Shown piece after piece: positions 38,481 to 47,144 of a stretch of DNA of 64,000 bases (position 1 is the first letter of the stretch; each line of letters opens with the position of its first letter). The translations under genes and the position numbers were made by a program. Source of the stretch: Pleurocapsales cyanobacterium LEGE 06147 (GTDB lineage: Bacteria; Cyanobacteriota; Cyanobacteriia; Cyanobacteriales; Xenococcaceae); the NCBI GenBank assembly GCA_015207585.1, contig JADEWQ010000001.1:62001-126000 (forward strand). Reading direction: 5' to 3'. The notes beneath the pieces are model-generated. The model ran no database searches. It was not told the origin of the DNA and saw only the letters and a list, made by a program, of their open reading frames with translations.

Positions 38481-39341
38481 TTACTTTATCCCTATTACCG
38501 TCATACCTCTAAACAGTATGGGCAGACTTGCTATTTTTCTTCTTAAAAAGTAAGGTAGTATGTCTAGAAAATTTTCACAAACTCTAAAAATAGGTAATGT
38601 AGCTGAATTTAGGGGTATTTCTAAGTTAGTTCTTTGATAGCTTTTATATAAGCTTATTTTTACAAATCCAGCTCTTCGAAAAAGTTCGGCAAGCTCTGTA
38701 ACTGTATATTCCTTCAGATGAAATCCCGTTGCTATCTCATCGAAATACTTCGAAATATCATGGGGTCCGGACAAACGATTGGGTGTAATGCAGATATAAA
38801 TACCGTTAGGAACCAAAGCTCTATATATGTTCTGAAGTTGAATAAAAGCATCATCGGGATGTAAATGTTCCATTAGCTGATGACTATAAGCAATATTGAT
38901 GCTGTTTTCAGGAACGGGGATATTACAATTTTCAGAGAGCAGAAATTTAAAGTTTTGTGGAAAAATTATATTTTTGGCAATTTCATTAGAAACATCAACT
39001 GCATATACTTTTTTGACATATTTAGCTACTTCTATAGAGAGACTACAATCTCCAGGACCTACTTCTAAAAAAGTTGTATTGAGATTTAAAAAATGACTGA
39101 GCAATTGCATCCGTTGGCTGACTACCCAAGCCGTAATTTTCGAATTAGATTTTCGAGTTAATTGCGGATGTAAGGGAACTTTTTTAAATAGTTCATCGTA
39201 AAGAGCAGTGTATAAGTACTGTCTTTCTTTCTCACTAGAATTTCTCAGCCTGCTCGCCAATTCTTTTTCAATTTCATAATGCTCTCTAATTTGTTCTATA
39301 TTTCTTTTTTCGTTTTTATCAATTTTTATCTTTATAAACAT
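38481..39341 (-). CDS. Class I SAM methyltransferase
   Basis: 286 aa. A helical N-terminus (about 1-85) precedes motif I FLEVGPGDCSLSIEVA (about 91-106), AVDVSNE, YSHQLMEHLHPDDA and ICITPNR. The YSHQLMEH motif is frequent in polysaccharide-cluster methyltransferases. It stands alone between two gene-free gaps. The acceptor is unknown; a sugar or lipid-linked glycan is likely from context. Confidence 0.82.
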   Translation of the reverse strand: MFIKIKIDKNEKRNIEQIREHYEIEKELASRLRNSSEKERQYLYTALYDELFKKVPLHPQLTRKSNSKITAWVVSQRMQLLSHFLNLNTTFLEVGPGDCSLSIEVAKYVKKVYAVDVSNEIAKNIIFPQNFKFLLSENCNIPVPENSINIAYSHQLMEHLHPDDAFIQLQNIYRALVPNGIYICITPNRLSGPHDISKYFDEIATGFHLKEYTVTELAELFRRAGFVKISLYKSYQRTNLEIPLNSATLPIFRVCENFLDILPYFLRRKIASLPILFRGMTVIGIK

Positions 39342-39701
39342 TGACTTTACCTCTAATTGGTATCTGCCTTTTTAGATTAATTAAAAAAATAAAAAGGTAG
39401 ATAGCAAAATGGATATTTTTTAGTCAAAAGATAGATAATGGACAACGAACGGCAAATAGCGAACGATGTCCGAGTAAGAAGTAATTAAGAACTGGAGATA
39501 TAGCAGTTTTGATTTGGATAAGGTACAAATTCAAACAATAATTCCAAAAATAAAAAAAAAAGAATAGTTCTTTATGCCCAAACTTTAAACTGAGATATGT
39601 ACCTTACTTAATAAGAATTGCTATAATTATTTCCTCTTTTTCCCTTACTTTTATCTGCGATCGACTCTTAATAGCATCCATAATTGTCTATCTATTTTTA
39701 T
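39342..39701. other. 360-bp gap, no gene seen
   Basis: Low-complexity, A/T-rich sequence with long A runs (about 39543-39560). I see no open frame, hairpin terminator or repeat that I can support. Confidence 0.4.
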
Positions 39702-40859
39702 TTAAAATGAAAGTTGAGTAGATTTATCTAATTGGTTAGGAATGTCACATAAATCTAAATATTGTTTTGTTGCTGTTTCCAAGCTAAATTGGTCGAGCCA
39801 GGATGAATCAACTTCTTTGTGTTTGCTATCTATTGCTGCCAGGATCGCTTTTGCTAAAGCTGTACTATCGCCGACTGGGGTTAACCAGCCGTATTTACCA
39901 TTATCTAAAATTTCAGCAGGTCCACTCGAGCAGTCTGTAGAAACTACTGGAGTTCCCACAGCCATCGCTTCAATCAATACGGTAGGTAATCCCTCCCAGG
40001 CTGAAGAGAGTACAAACACTGCTGCACGAGCCATATAGGCATAGGGATTATCCACATAGCCGAGTAAAGCAACATCTTCCTCTAAGCCTAACTCTTGAAT
40101 TAAAGCTTGAAGCTTGGGTTGGTCAGGTCCCCAACCCAAGATCGCTAACCGCGCCGCTCGCACTTTTCGTACCCAAGCAAAGGCTAGAATTAAAGTTGGA
40201 AAATCCTTTTGGGCTTCCAATTTTCCTACTCCTAAAATGACTGGCGGCTCTTGGGGAAGAAACCAGGGATGTTCCAAAGGTGCTCGTGCCTTTTCTAAAA
40301 GTTCGGAGTTGATTACTGGGTTGTAAATTGACTGGATGCGTTCTACGGGTAGACCAGTGAATTGAGCTAGTTCCTCGGCTGCTTTTTGGGAAACCGTTAC
40401 GATTCGATCTGCTTTGGGATAAAAATATTTTATAAAAAGAGGGATTAAATATTTCCTGGTTGGGGTCATATGTTGAAGAGAGTGGAAAAGGATATTGTGC
40501 TCTGTTACTACTATCCGCGTAGGTACTTTGGCAATACACTTAGCCCACAAAGCAATCTCGTTGGCATAGTGCATGGCAGAAATCAAAACATAAGGCTGCT
40601 CCCTTCGAAGATAGCTCGCTAAAGCAAAAACAGTTGCCAAAACTCCTGAAACTTTTAGATCTACAAGCCGCACTCCAGATGGCACTTTTTGCAGATGAGG
40701 TCCCCATGCTTTGCCAAGAACTAAATCTACTTTTATGCCCCGTTGAATAAAACCAGAGGCTAAATTAAGCATAACCCTCTCTGCTCCACCACCCCCAAGA
40801 CTGCAGAAAAAAAGGGCAATATGAAATGAAGCATCAGTTGAAGGAAAATTGGATTTCAT
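39702..40859 (-). CDS. GT4 glycosyltransferase
   Basis: 385 aa. The N-terminus FCSLGGGGAERVMLNLASGF is the common GT4 acceptor start; the donor half has LGVGKLEAQKDFPTLI and EGLPTVLIEAMAVG. It begins 84 bp downstream of the C-PCP-TE gene on the same strand and is probably co-transcribed. It may therefore glycosylate the product of that pathway rather than the main polysaccharide; this is inference from position. Confidence 0.86.
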   Translation of the reverse strand: MKSNFPSTDASFHIALFFCSLGGGGAERVMLNLASGFIQRGIKVDLVLGKAWGPHLQKVPSGVRLVDLKVSGVLATVFALASYLRREQPYVLISAMHYANEIALWAKCIAKVPTRIVVTEHNILFHSLQHMTPTRKYLIPLFIKYFYPKADRIVTVSQKAAEELAQFTGLPVERIQSIYNPVINSELLEKARAPLEHPWFLPQEPPVILGVGKLEAQKDFPTLILAFAWVRKVRAARLAILGWGPDQPKLQALIQELGLEEDVALLGYVDNPYAYMARAAVFVLSSAWEGLPTVLIEAMAVGTPVVSTDCSSGPAEILDNGKYGWLTPVGDSTALAKAILAAIDSKHKEVDSSWLDQFSLETATKQYLDLCDIPNQLDKSTQLSF

Positions 40860-40943
40860 TTATATAGTTATTTAGAAAAATAAGTGGATAAAATCAACAT
40901 AAAAAATTATAATCTTACCCCGTCCAACGTCTTCTCAGTCTTA

Positions 40944-43775
40944 TTATTTTGTTTGAATTCGATCTAAACAAATCTTTAATTTTTCGGCTAGGATGGGCGA
41001 TGTGACGATGGAACTATGATGACCGGGAATCTGGTAGGTTTCTATTTCTTCGGTAGCTATTGCACCCCAACCTAATTGGGGGTCGACGTAATATCCGGGA
41101 GGTTGTTTGCTGGCGCGGAAGAAAGTGATACGACCTGAATAGAGCTTAGGTTGATATTTTCCCTGGGCATAGGTGATAGTTTCTCTAACCTGTTCCAGGG
41201 CACGGTCTATTGAAGCCGCCGTATTTGCTTGTAGAAACCGATCGCTCAAGTAATTCCAAGGAGAAGACCTCAAGACAAATAAGGTTAAATTATTAATCCA
41301 TCGCTCCAGATAATTCATCTCGTTGCGAGAGAGTTTTAGATTAGTGCGGTGCGGCAGCACCCGCAAAGTGGGATCGCATCTCTTCTGGCTTTCGACTTGT
41401 TTGACTCTTACCTCATCTTTTTGCTCGGTCTCTATCTTCTCGATCGCCTTTGCTTTACTGTTAATTTTAGCCATTATGGCTTTCGGACCCAGTTGTATTA
41501 TCTTGTTGACAAAGCGAGGGAAGAGGTCTTTTAGAATATAACCCGACAGGGAAAACAGTCGCGGTATGGGGGGCATGATTTTGGGATAGCCGGGATAATA
41601 AGTCTCGAACATGGCTAGCAAGGCTACTTCCTGCCCTTGCGCCAGAAGCTGCTGAGCCATTTCAAAGGCGATCGCACCTCCAGCAGATAAACCCGCTAGG
41701 CAATAAGGTCCTTCTGGTTGGACGGTACGTATCAACTTGATATAGTCAGTCGCCATCTCCTCAAATATATTGGGCAGAGTCTGTTTTGCTTCGTCATCAT
41801 ACATTCCCTTGGCTTGCACTCCATAAACTGGCTGATCCGACCCCAGATAACCCGACAATTCGCGATAGCAAAGAACGTTACCCCCCATGCCATGAATGCA
41901 AAAAAGTGGTGGTTTGGAACCTTTAGGCTGAATTGTCACCAAGGGAGACCAAAGCCACGACTCTCCTTGCTGGCGGATAATATCAGCTAGCTGTTCTACT
42001 GTTGGAGCTTGGATTAAAGTAGCAAGGGGCAAATTTTTGCCAAAGGCTTTCTCGATTTGAGCGAACAAGCGTACGGCTAGCAGGGATTGTCCTCCCAGTT
42101 CAAAGTAGTTATCCCTAATGCCTATAGGCTCAACACCCAAAACTTTTTCCCAAATTTTGATTAGCTGGAGTTCTACATCATCCCGAGGAGGAGCAAAGGT
42201 TTGTGACGAATTTCTGTTAGTTTGGTCAGCTGTCGAGATTGCCTTCTTCTCTAGCAAATGCTGTCGTTCTGCCTCACTCAATGACAACAGAGAAGATATG
42301 GATTGTTCTGGGTCAGCAACAATATTTTCTAGCACTACTTTAAAGTGGTCTAGTAGCCGCGCGATCGTTGTTTCCTCAAATAAATCGGTGTTGTACTTCA
42401 ACAGGCAGTTAATGATTCCGCCTTCCTCGGTCAAGGATAAAAATAAATCGAAATCAGCAGTTCCGTTGTCAGTCTCCAAAGGTTTTACAGTTAAGCCAGA
42501 TAGTTGCAAAATTTGTCTGGGAGTATTTTGGAAGGCAAACATCACTTGAGACAGAGATACTTGACTTAACTCCAGACTCCTAACCACCTCCTGCATCGGT
42601 AAATCTTGATGAGCATAAGCTCCCGATACTACCTGACGCACTCGGCTCAGGAAGTCTCGGAAACTGGGATTGCCAGAAAGGTCGCTGCGCAGAATCAGTA
42701 GATTGACAAAGTAACCGATGAGTTCCTTTAGCTCCTTGCGGTTGCGGTTGGCAACGGGACTACATACAAATAGGTCATCCTGCTCTGTATAGGTATGCAA
42801 GAGAACTTTAAAAGCTGCCAGTAAAGTCGCAAATAGGGTAGCTCCTTCCTTACGACTCAAAGTTTTGAGGGAATCTACTAGTTCTTGAGAAAGCTGTAGC
42901 TTTTGGCAAGCACTGCGGCGAACTTGAATAGCCGCTCTGGGGCGGTGCGGCAGCACCCGCTGCGCGGGAGCGCTCGGTAACTGTAATTCGCGGAGGTTAT
43001 TGTCTAGCTGCTGTTTCCAATAATCTAGTAATGCCTCTCGAAACTCTCCTTGAAGCCATTGATGCTGCCAAGCGGCAAAATCGGCATACTGTATTGGTAA
43101 ATCTGTTAGTGGAGAAGATTCCCCAGTAGAGAAAGCTTCATAAAGGGTTGCCAATTCGGCAAACAAAAGACCTTCAGACCAGCCATCAAAAACAATGTGG
43201 TGGACTGTTAGGAGAAATACCCATTCCTCTTCATTTAACCGCACTAAGGAAACCCGTAACAGTGGCTTTTTGCTCAGATCGAAGGGTCTTTCGGCTTCCT
43301 CGATAACCATCTGCCTGACTCGAGTTTCCCTTTCAGCTTCGGTCAATTGCCGGAGATCGCTCAGTGGTAGAGTCAAAGTCTCATTTGGAGCGATAATTTG
43401 GACTGGTTTTCCCTCTACTGCTGAAAAAGTTGTTCGCAAAGCTTCGTGACGTTGTACGATTTCATTGAGACTTTGCTGTAGTGCAGAGACATTGAGCGAA
43501 CCCACAAGCCGAAAGGCAAAGGGAATATTATAGGCGGAATTACTACCCCCCAACCGATCGAGTAACCACAACCTTTCTTGAGGAAAAGATAACTTAAGAT
43601 GGTCGTCTCGCGAGACCCTAAGTAGAGGTGGAGCTTGATTTTGCAAGCTAATGATGGTTCTAATCGCTTGCCAAAGATCTGCTGGGGCGCTGCTCGATTT
43701 GGTCTGGCTTTTTTGTACTTTTTCCTTTAATTCTGATTGAGATAGGCTGAGATTTTCTGTATTTGGGGGATTCAT
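40944..43775 (-). CDS. NRPS-like protein: condensation - carrier - thioesterase, no adenylation domain
   Basis: 943 aa. The C domain (about 55-500) has the active-site VHHIVFDGW (His193, Asp197). The carrier (about 535-602) has the phosphopantetheine Ser564 in NYFELGGQSLLAV. The thioesterase (about 620-940) has GLSAGG with Ser697 and a C-terminal GHHSS His. No A domain is present, so a partner must load it; the stand-alone ligase (45576-47132) and free carrier (44830-45099) are obvious candidates. Two copies of a palindromic repeat are read in frame, giving RVLPH at about 273-277 in the C domain and 805-809 in the thioesterase. Divergent from the hydrolase gene 59 bp away. Confidence 0.9.
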   Translation of the reverse strand: MNPPNTENLSLSQSELKEKVQKSQTKSSSAPADLWQAIRTIISLQNQAPPLLRVSRDDHLKLSFPQERLWLLDRLGGSNSAYNIPFAFRLVGSLNVSALQQSLNEIVQRHEALRTTFSAVEGKPVQIIAPNETLTLPLSDLRQLTEAERETRVRQMVIEEAERPFDLSKKPLLRVSLVRLNEEEWVFLLTVHHIVFDGWSEGLLFAELATLYEAFSTGESSPLTDLPIQYADFAAWQHQWLQGEFREALLDYWKQQLDNNLRELQLPSAPAQRVLPHRPRAAIQVRRSACQKLQLSQELVDSLKTLSRKEGATLFATLLAAFKVLLHTYTEQDDLFVCSPVANRNRKELKELIGYFVNLLILRSDLSGNPSFRDFLSRVRQVVSGAYAHQDLPMQEVVRSLELSQVSLSQVMFAFQNTPRQILQLSGLTVKPLETDNGTADFDLFLSLTEEGGIINCLLKYNTDLFEETTIARLLDHFKVVLENIVADPEQSISSLLSLSEAERQHLLEKKAISTADQTNRNSSQTFAPPRDDVELQLIKIWEKVLGVEPIGIRDNYFELGGQSLLAVRLFAQIEKAFGKNLPLATLIQAPTVEQLADIIRQQGESWLWSPLVTIQPKGSKPPLFCIHGMGGNVLCYRELSGYLGSDQPVYGVQAKGMYDDEAKQTLPNIFEEMATDYIKLIRTVQPEGPYCLAGLSAGGAIAFEMAQQLLAQGQEVALLAMFETYYPGYPKIMPPIPRLFSLSGYILKDLFPRFVNKIIQLGPKAIMAKINSKAKAIEKIETEQKDEVRVKQVESQKRCDPTLRVLPHRTNLKLSRNEMNYLERWINNLTLFVLRSSPWNYLSDRFLQANTAASIDRALEQVRETITYAQGKYQPKLYSGRITFFRASKQPPGYYVDPQLGWGAIATEEIETYQIPGHHSSIVTSPILAEKLKICLDRIQTK
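41344..41377. repeat. Palindromic dispersed element in the thioesterase region
   Basis: GTGCGGTGCGGCAGCACCCG followed by CAAAGTGGGATCGC. It has a GGTGC/GCACC hairpin with GGCA loop. The minus strand reads RVLPHR in frame. Confidence 0.85.
42941..42975. repeat. Palindromic dispersed element in the condensation domain
   Basis: GGCGGTGCGGCAGCACCCGC then TGCGCGGGAGCGCTC, with two hairpins (GGTGC/GCACC and CCCGC/GCGGG). The minus strand reads AQRVLPHRPR in frame between LQLPSAP and the next C-domain segment. Confidence 0.85.
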
Positions 43776-43834
43776 TGTTTGTTCGTAATCTAGAAATTAT
43801 GTTTTACTAAAAGCGTTCTAAACAGCGTCTTCAG

Positions 43835-44722
43835 ATGAAACAAAATTGGAAGATGATGCTAAGAAGGCTGAAAGCATTTGCTACGACAACAACAGAGCGA
43901 CTACAAATCTTTACCAATTTGGTTTATCTACGCGAGATCGAGTATGGTCGGGGGGGAGAGCGCATTCTCAAGATAGATATTTTACACCGTAGAAACTTGC
44001 CAGAAGAGGCAATGCCTGTTCTGGTATGGATACACGGTGGAGGTTGGTGTCAGGGTAGAAAGGAGGAGGGAATTAAGTGGTTAATTCCTTTTGCCAATCG
44101 GGGCTATTTTTGCGCGAGTATTGAATATCGCCTGAGTCAGGAAGCTCATTTTCCAGCTCAGATAGAAGACTGCAAATGCGCCATTCGCTTTTTAGGGGCT
44201 CATGCTAAGAAGTTTCACCTCAAAGAAGAATGTATTGGAGTCTGGGGCATTTCGGCAGGGGGTCATTTAGCAGCACTTTTGGGAACTACTTCTCATGTTA
44301 AAAAATTAGAGGGACAGGGAGGTTGGCATCAATTTTCCAGCCGAGTACGAGCTGTTTGCGATTGGTTCGGACCGACTGATTTCCTGAGAATGAATGACTT
44401 TCCCAGTAAAATCGACCACGATGCTGCCGATTCTCCCGAAGGAATGCCGATCGGCGGAGCAATTCAGGAAAACCAGGAAAAAGCAGCTAGAGCCAATCCA
44501 ATTACTTACCTAACTGGCGAGGCTTCGCCCTTTCCGATCGTGCACGCAGACAACGATCGCCTCGTACCTTTTAATCAGAGCCAATTATTATATGAGGCAC
44601 TCAAGCAAGCAGGAGTAGAGGTGACATTAGAAATGGTTAAAGGTGGCGGACATGGAGAAAAATTTAATGCTTCTATTGTCCTAAAAAAAGTAGAGAAATT
44701 TTTTAACAAACACCTTCAATAG
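43835..44722 (+). CDS. Alpha/beta hydrolase, BD-FAE (feruloyl-esterase-like) family
   Basis: 295 aa. HGGGW oxyanion motif (about 69-73), nucleophile elbow GISAGG (about 141-146), catalytic Asp in HADNDRLVP and His in GGGHGEKF are all present. The fold matches acetyl-xylan/feruloyl esterase-like BD-FAE hydrolases, which cut ester bonds of acyl or hydroxycinnamoyl groups on sugars. It is the only sizeable plus-strand gene between 24 and 57 kb and is divergent from the NRPS-like gene with only 59 bp between. A role in releasing or editing an aromatic ester is an attractive inference. No signal peptide is evident, so it acts in the cytoplasm. Confidence 0.85.
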   Translation: MKQNWKMMLRRLKAFATTTTERLQIFTNLVYLREIEYGRGGERILKIDILHRRNLPEEAMPVLVWIHGGGWCQGRKEEGIKWLIPFANRGYFCASIEYRLSQEAHFPAQIEDCKCAIRFLGAHAKKFHLKEECIGVWGISAGGHLAALLGTTSHVKKLEGQGGWHQFSSRVRAVCDWFGPTDFLRMNDFPSKIDHDAADSPEGMPIGGAIQENQEKAARANPITYLTGEASPFPIVHADNDRLVPFNQSQLLYEALKQAGVEVTLEMVKGGGHGEKFNASIVLKKVEKFFNKHLQ

Positions 44723-44829
44723 ACCTTTTGCATAAGTTTCCAAAACCCGGATTGAATCATGAATTAAAAACTAATAACTCTAAATTTAAAATTCATAACT
44801 CTTTAAAACTAATGGATAAAAGCTTTCAA

Positions 44830-45099
44830 TTAAGAAACTGTCTGCTCATAAATATTTTTCTTTGTCTTTATCAACTCCACGATATCTGCTACAGTCCGAA
44901 AATTTTCAAAGCTAATTTCATTTGATTCAAACTGAATATCGAAGGCATCTTGCAAGTTAAAAACAAGGGTCATTGCATTGATAGAATCTAGTCCCAAGCC
45001 AAAAATATCAGTATCTTCTGTCAGCTCTTCACTACTAATATCTGGCAAAAGATTTAAAACAACATCTTTAGTTTTCTGCTTTATTTCTTCAATCGTCAT
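44830..45099 (-). CDS. Free-standing acyl/peptidyl carrier protein
   Basis: 89 aa, the right size. FGLGLDSINAM carries the phosphopantetheine Ser39; acidic helices before and after fit the four-helix carrier fold. It lies between the NRPS-like gene and the AMP ligase on the same strand, so it is likely the partner that the ligase loads and the C domain uses as donor. It ends a few dozen bases from the convergent hydrolase gene. Confidence 0.88.
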   Translation of the reverse strand: MTIEEIKQKTKDVVLNLLPDISSEELTEDTDIFGLGLDSINAMTLVFNLQDAFDIQFESNEISFENFRTVADIVELIKTKKNIYEQTVS

Positions 45100-45132
45100 A
45101 ACTTGAAAATTAATATTTTTCTACAGTGTATG

Positions 45133-45167
45133 GGAGAATCAGGAGTTAGGAGTCAGGAGTCAGGAGA
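45133..45167. repeat. GGAGTCA repeat, left copy around the four-helix-bundle gene
   Basis: GGAGAATCAGGAGTTAGGAG followed by TCAGGAGTCAGGAG. It is the inverse of the copy at 45550-45568. On the minus strand it forms the end of the four-helix-bundle reading frame. Confidence 0.7.
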
Positions 45168-45533
45168 ATAATTCCGTTGCTCGATTTTGCTGGCATAGGA
45201 ATCTAGTAGCTTACTAACTTCTTCTAGGTGCAGCATCAGTCCCGTACTATCGCCGTAGTTAAGATCCTGCGCCAGAATTAAGTAATATCTACATTCTTCT
45301 CACGATCCTTGTGCTATGTTCAAAAATCGGACTTTATCAGCTAAAGTTCTCTTTTTGAAGCCCTCTGCTATGTTGGCAGGGACAGAAACAGACGCTCTTC
45401 TTAATTGTGAAGTTAATTCATAGGTTTCTGAAGCAGGAAAATTACGACTAAAACTATAGACTGATAAAACGAAGCGATGAGCTTTTTGCCAAACTATCAA
45501 ATCTCGAAAGCTTTTAGCTGGTTGATTTGACAT
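45153..45533 (-). pseudogene. Four-helix-bundle (S23/IVP-like) protein gene with an in-frame stop
   Basis: The frame starts FRDLIVWQKAHRFVLSVYSF, RRASVSVPANIAEGFKKR, the hallmark of the TIGR02436/four helix bundle family. It reaches a TGA at 45300-45302 after LNIAQGS. The same frame then continues EECRYYLILAQDLNYGD and ends at 45153, total about 126 codons, close to the family size of about 120. A Leu codon has probably become TGA. Family members occur in rRNA intervening sequences and as free genes; function is unclear. It sits between the ligase and the carrier gene and is bracketed by inverted GGAGTCA repeats. Confidence 0.82.
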
Positions 45534-45549
45534 TAATTTAAATTTAATT

Positions 45550-45568
45550 CCTCCTGACTCCTGACTCC
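45550..45568. repeat. GGAGTCA repeat, right copy, doubles as ribosome-binding region
   Basis: On the minus strand it reads AGGAGTCAGGAGTCAGGAGG, ending 12 bases before the ATG of the four-helix-bundle gene, so it supplies a strong ribosome site. It is inverted relative to the copy at 45133-45167. Confidence 0.65.
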
Positions 45569-45575
45569 TTTCTTT

Positions 45576-47132
45576 TTATACCAACGCTTTTCGCAAAATT
45601 TTACCTAGAGGACTTTTAGGAATTTCATCGCGAAATTCGATAATTTTGGGCACTTTAAATTCTGCTAGTCTTTCTTTGCAGTAGGCGGTAATTTCTTGTT
45701 CTTGGCAGTCTTGGGCATTTTTGAGAACGATAACTGCCTTAACTATCTCTCCGGCAAAGGGACCTTTAACGCCGACAACAACCGCTTCCTTTACTTTGGG
45801 ATGACCGATTAAAACGTCCTCGATTTCGATGGGATCAACTTTGCGACCTCCAGTATCGATCAAGATTTTCTTTCTGCCAGTAATGTAAAGACGACCTTCC
45901 TCATCAATCTTGCCTAAATCGCCAGTAAAAAACATACCATCGCGAAATGCTTGTTGATTGAGTTCTGGCAGATCGTGATACCCATTGGTAAGAGCCTGGC
46001 TGGCGATCGCTACCTCACCGCTCGTTCCATTAGGTAGTTCTTTGTCCCCGTCATCAATAATTTTAATTTCTACATTTTTCATGGGTACACCGACGCAATT
46101 CCAAGTCTTTTCTGGCTGTTCGTCCAGATTAATCGATACGGAACCAGCTTCCGTGCATCCATATAGTTGTCTGACAGAAACGCCAAAGCGATCGCGGAAT
46201 TTATCAAAAATATCTTTTGAGAGAAAGTTACCCGCACTAAAGCAAAGTCTGAGAGTAGATAAATCTGCTGGAGTTTCTGGGGGAGTTTCGGCTAGGGTAT
46301 TAAAGATATAAGGCACGGCAGGTAAAATAGTAATCTGCTCCTGCTCGATTAACTCCAGTACTCTCGTTCGTCTGAACACAAAGGGAATTTCTACTGGCAT
46401 TCCCCGCTGCCAAACTTGCTCTAGGATAACCAGAGTTGCCCCGTTACAAAGAGCAGCCAGCAGACAATTGCCCAAACCGTGAGCGTGATAGAGGGGAACG
46501 AGGCAGAGAATGCGATCCGAGGAAGTAACCCGAGCAGTTTCAGTAAAATTGGTTACTTCATGATATAAATTCTCTTGAGTTCTACCCACTCTTTTGGGTC
46601 TTCCCGTAGATCCGGATGAATATTGATAAATAACCTCTCCTGTAAAAGTAGTTGAACTTTCATTACTCGGACTTTCTATAGGAGTAATTAAGTCGTAAAA
46701 ATAAGTTGCCGAGGATTGCTCTTCATCAACGACAATTAATTCTATTGGTTGCCCTCTTTCTAAGATAATCTCGCGACACATTTTAGCCCGTTTGCCATCA
46801 GTCACGATCGCCTTTACATTACTGTCGCTGACGTAGTAACTAATTTCCTCTGCCTTAAAAAGATGGTTCAGGGGAACGGCGATCGCTTTTAACTTAGCAA
46901 TGGCAAAAAAACTGAAAACAAATTCGGGACAATTGGGCAAAATTAGTGCTACGCGATCTCGCTTTGCGGGTGCTGCCGCACCGCCTTGACCAATTCCGAG
47001 CGCACTCAAGCCTTTGCTCAAACCTGTAATCTTACGATAAAGCTCATCATAACTAATTCTCAAATTGTCATAGACAATAGCAGTATGTTCGGGATACTTT
47101 TTTACCGCTTTAACCAGTAGGTCTTCTAGCAT
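45576..47132 (-). CDS. Stand-alone AMP-forming acyl/aryl-acid ligase (ANL superfamily)
   Basis: 518 aa. Core motifs are present: A3 YSSGSTGRPK (171-180), A5 YGCTEAG, A7 FTGDLG, A8 GRKK, and A10 PKSPLGKILRK with catalytic Lys511. The enzyme activates a carboxylic acid as an adenylate and transfers it to CoA or a carrier. Next to a chorismate-lyase family gene (12 bp upstream) and a carrier gene, an aryl acid such as 4-hydroxybenzoate is a reasonable guess, as in mycobacterial FadD22. Residues about 49-58 (QGGAAAPAKR) are about eight longer than the usual GIGKGDRVAL and come from a palindromic repeat (46953-46985). Confidence 0.87.
   Translation of the reverse strand: MLEDLLVKAVKKYPEHTAIVYDNLRISYDELYRKITGLSKGLSALGIGQGGAAAPAKRDRVALILPNCPEFVFSFFAIAKLKAIAVPLNHLFKAEEISYYVSDSNVKAIVTDGKRAKMCREIILERGQPIELIVVDEEQSSATYFYDLITPIESPSNESSTTFTGEVIYQYSSGSTGRPKRVGRTQENLYHEVTNFTETARVTSSDRILCLVPLYHAHGLGNCLLAALCNGATLVILEQVWQRGMPVEIPFVFRRTRVLELIEQEQITILPAVPYIFNTLAETPPETPADLSTLRLCFSAGNFLSKDIFDKFRDRFGVSVRQLYGCTEAGSVSINLDEQPEKTWNCVGVPMKNVEIKIIDDGDKELPNGTSGEVAIASQALTNGYHDLPELNQQAFRDGMFFTGDLGKIDEEGRLYITGRKKILIDTGGRKVDPIEIEDVLIGHPKVKEAVVVGVKGPFAGEIVKAVIVLKNAQDCQEQEITAYCKERLAEFKVPKIIEFRDEIPKSPLGKILRKALV
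46953..46985. repeat. Palindromic dispersed element in the AMP ligase gene (opposite orientation)
   Basis: GCGATCTCGCTTTGCGGGTG then CTGCCGCACCGCC on plus. The coding strand therefore reads GGCGGTGCGGCAGCACCCGC, translated GGAAAPA. This is reversed with respect to the gene compared with the copies in the methyltransferase and NRPS-like genes. Confidence 0.85.
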
Positions 47133-47144
47133 TTTTTTCAGCGT

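Noticed and set aside
40123-40539. 138-codon frame inside a GT4 gene
   Set aside because: A shadow of the gene at 39702-40859, low in hydrophobic order and without homology that I can see.
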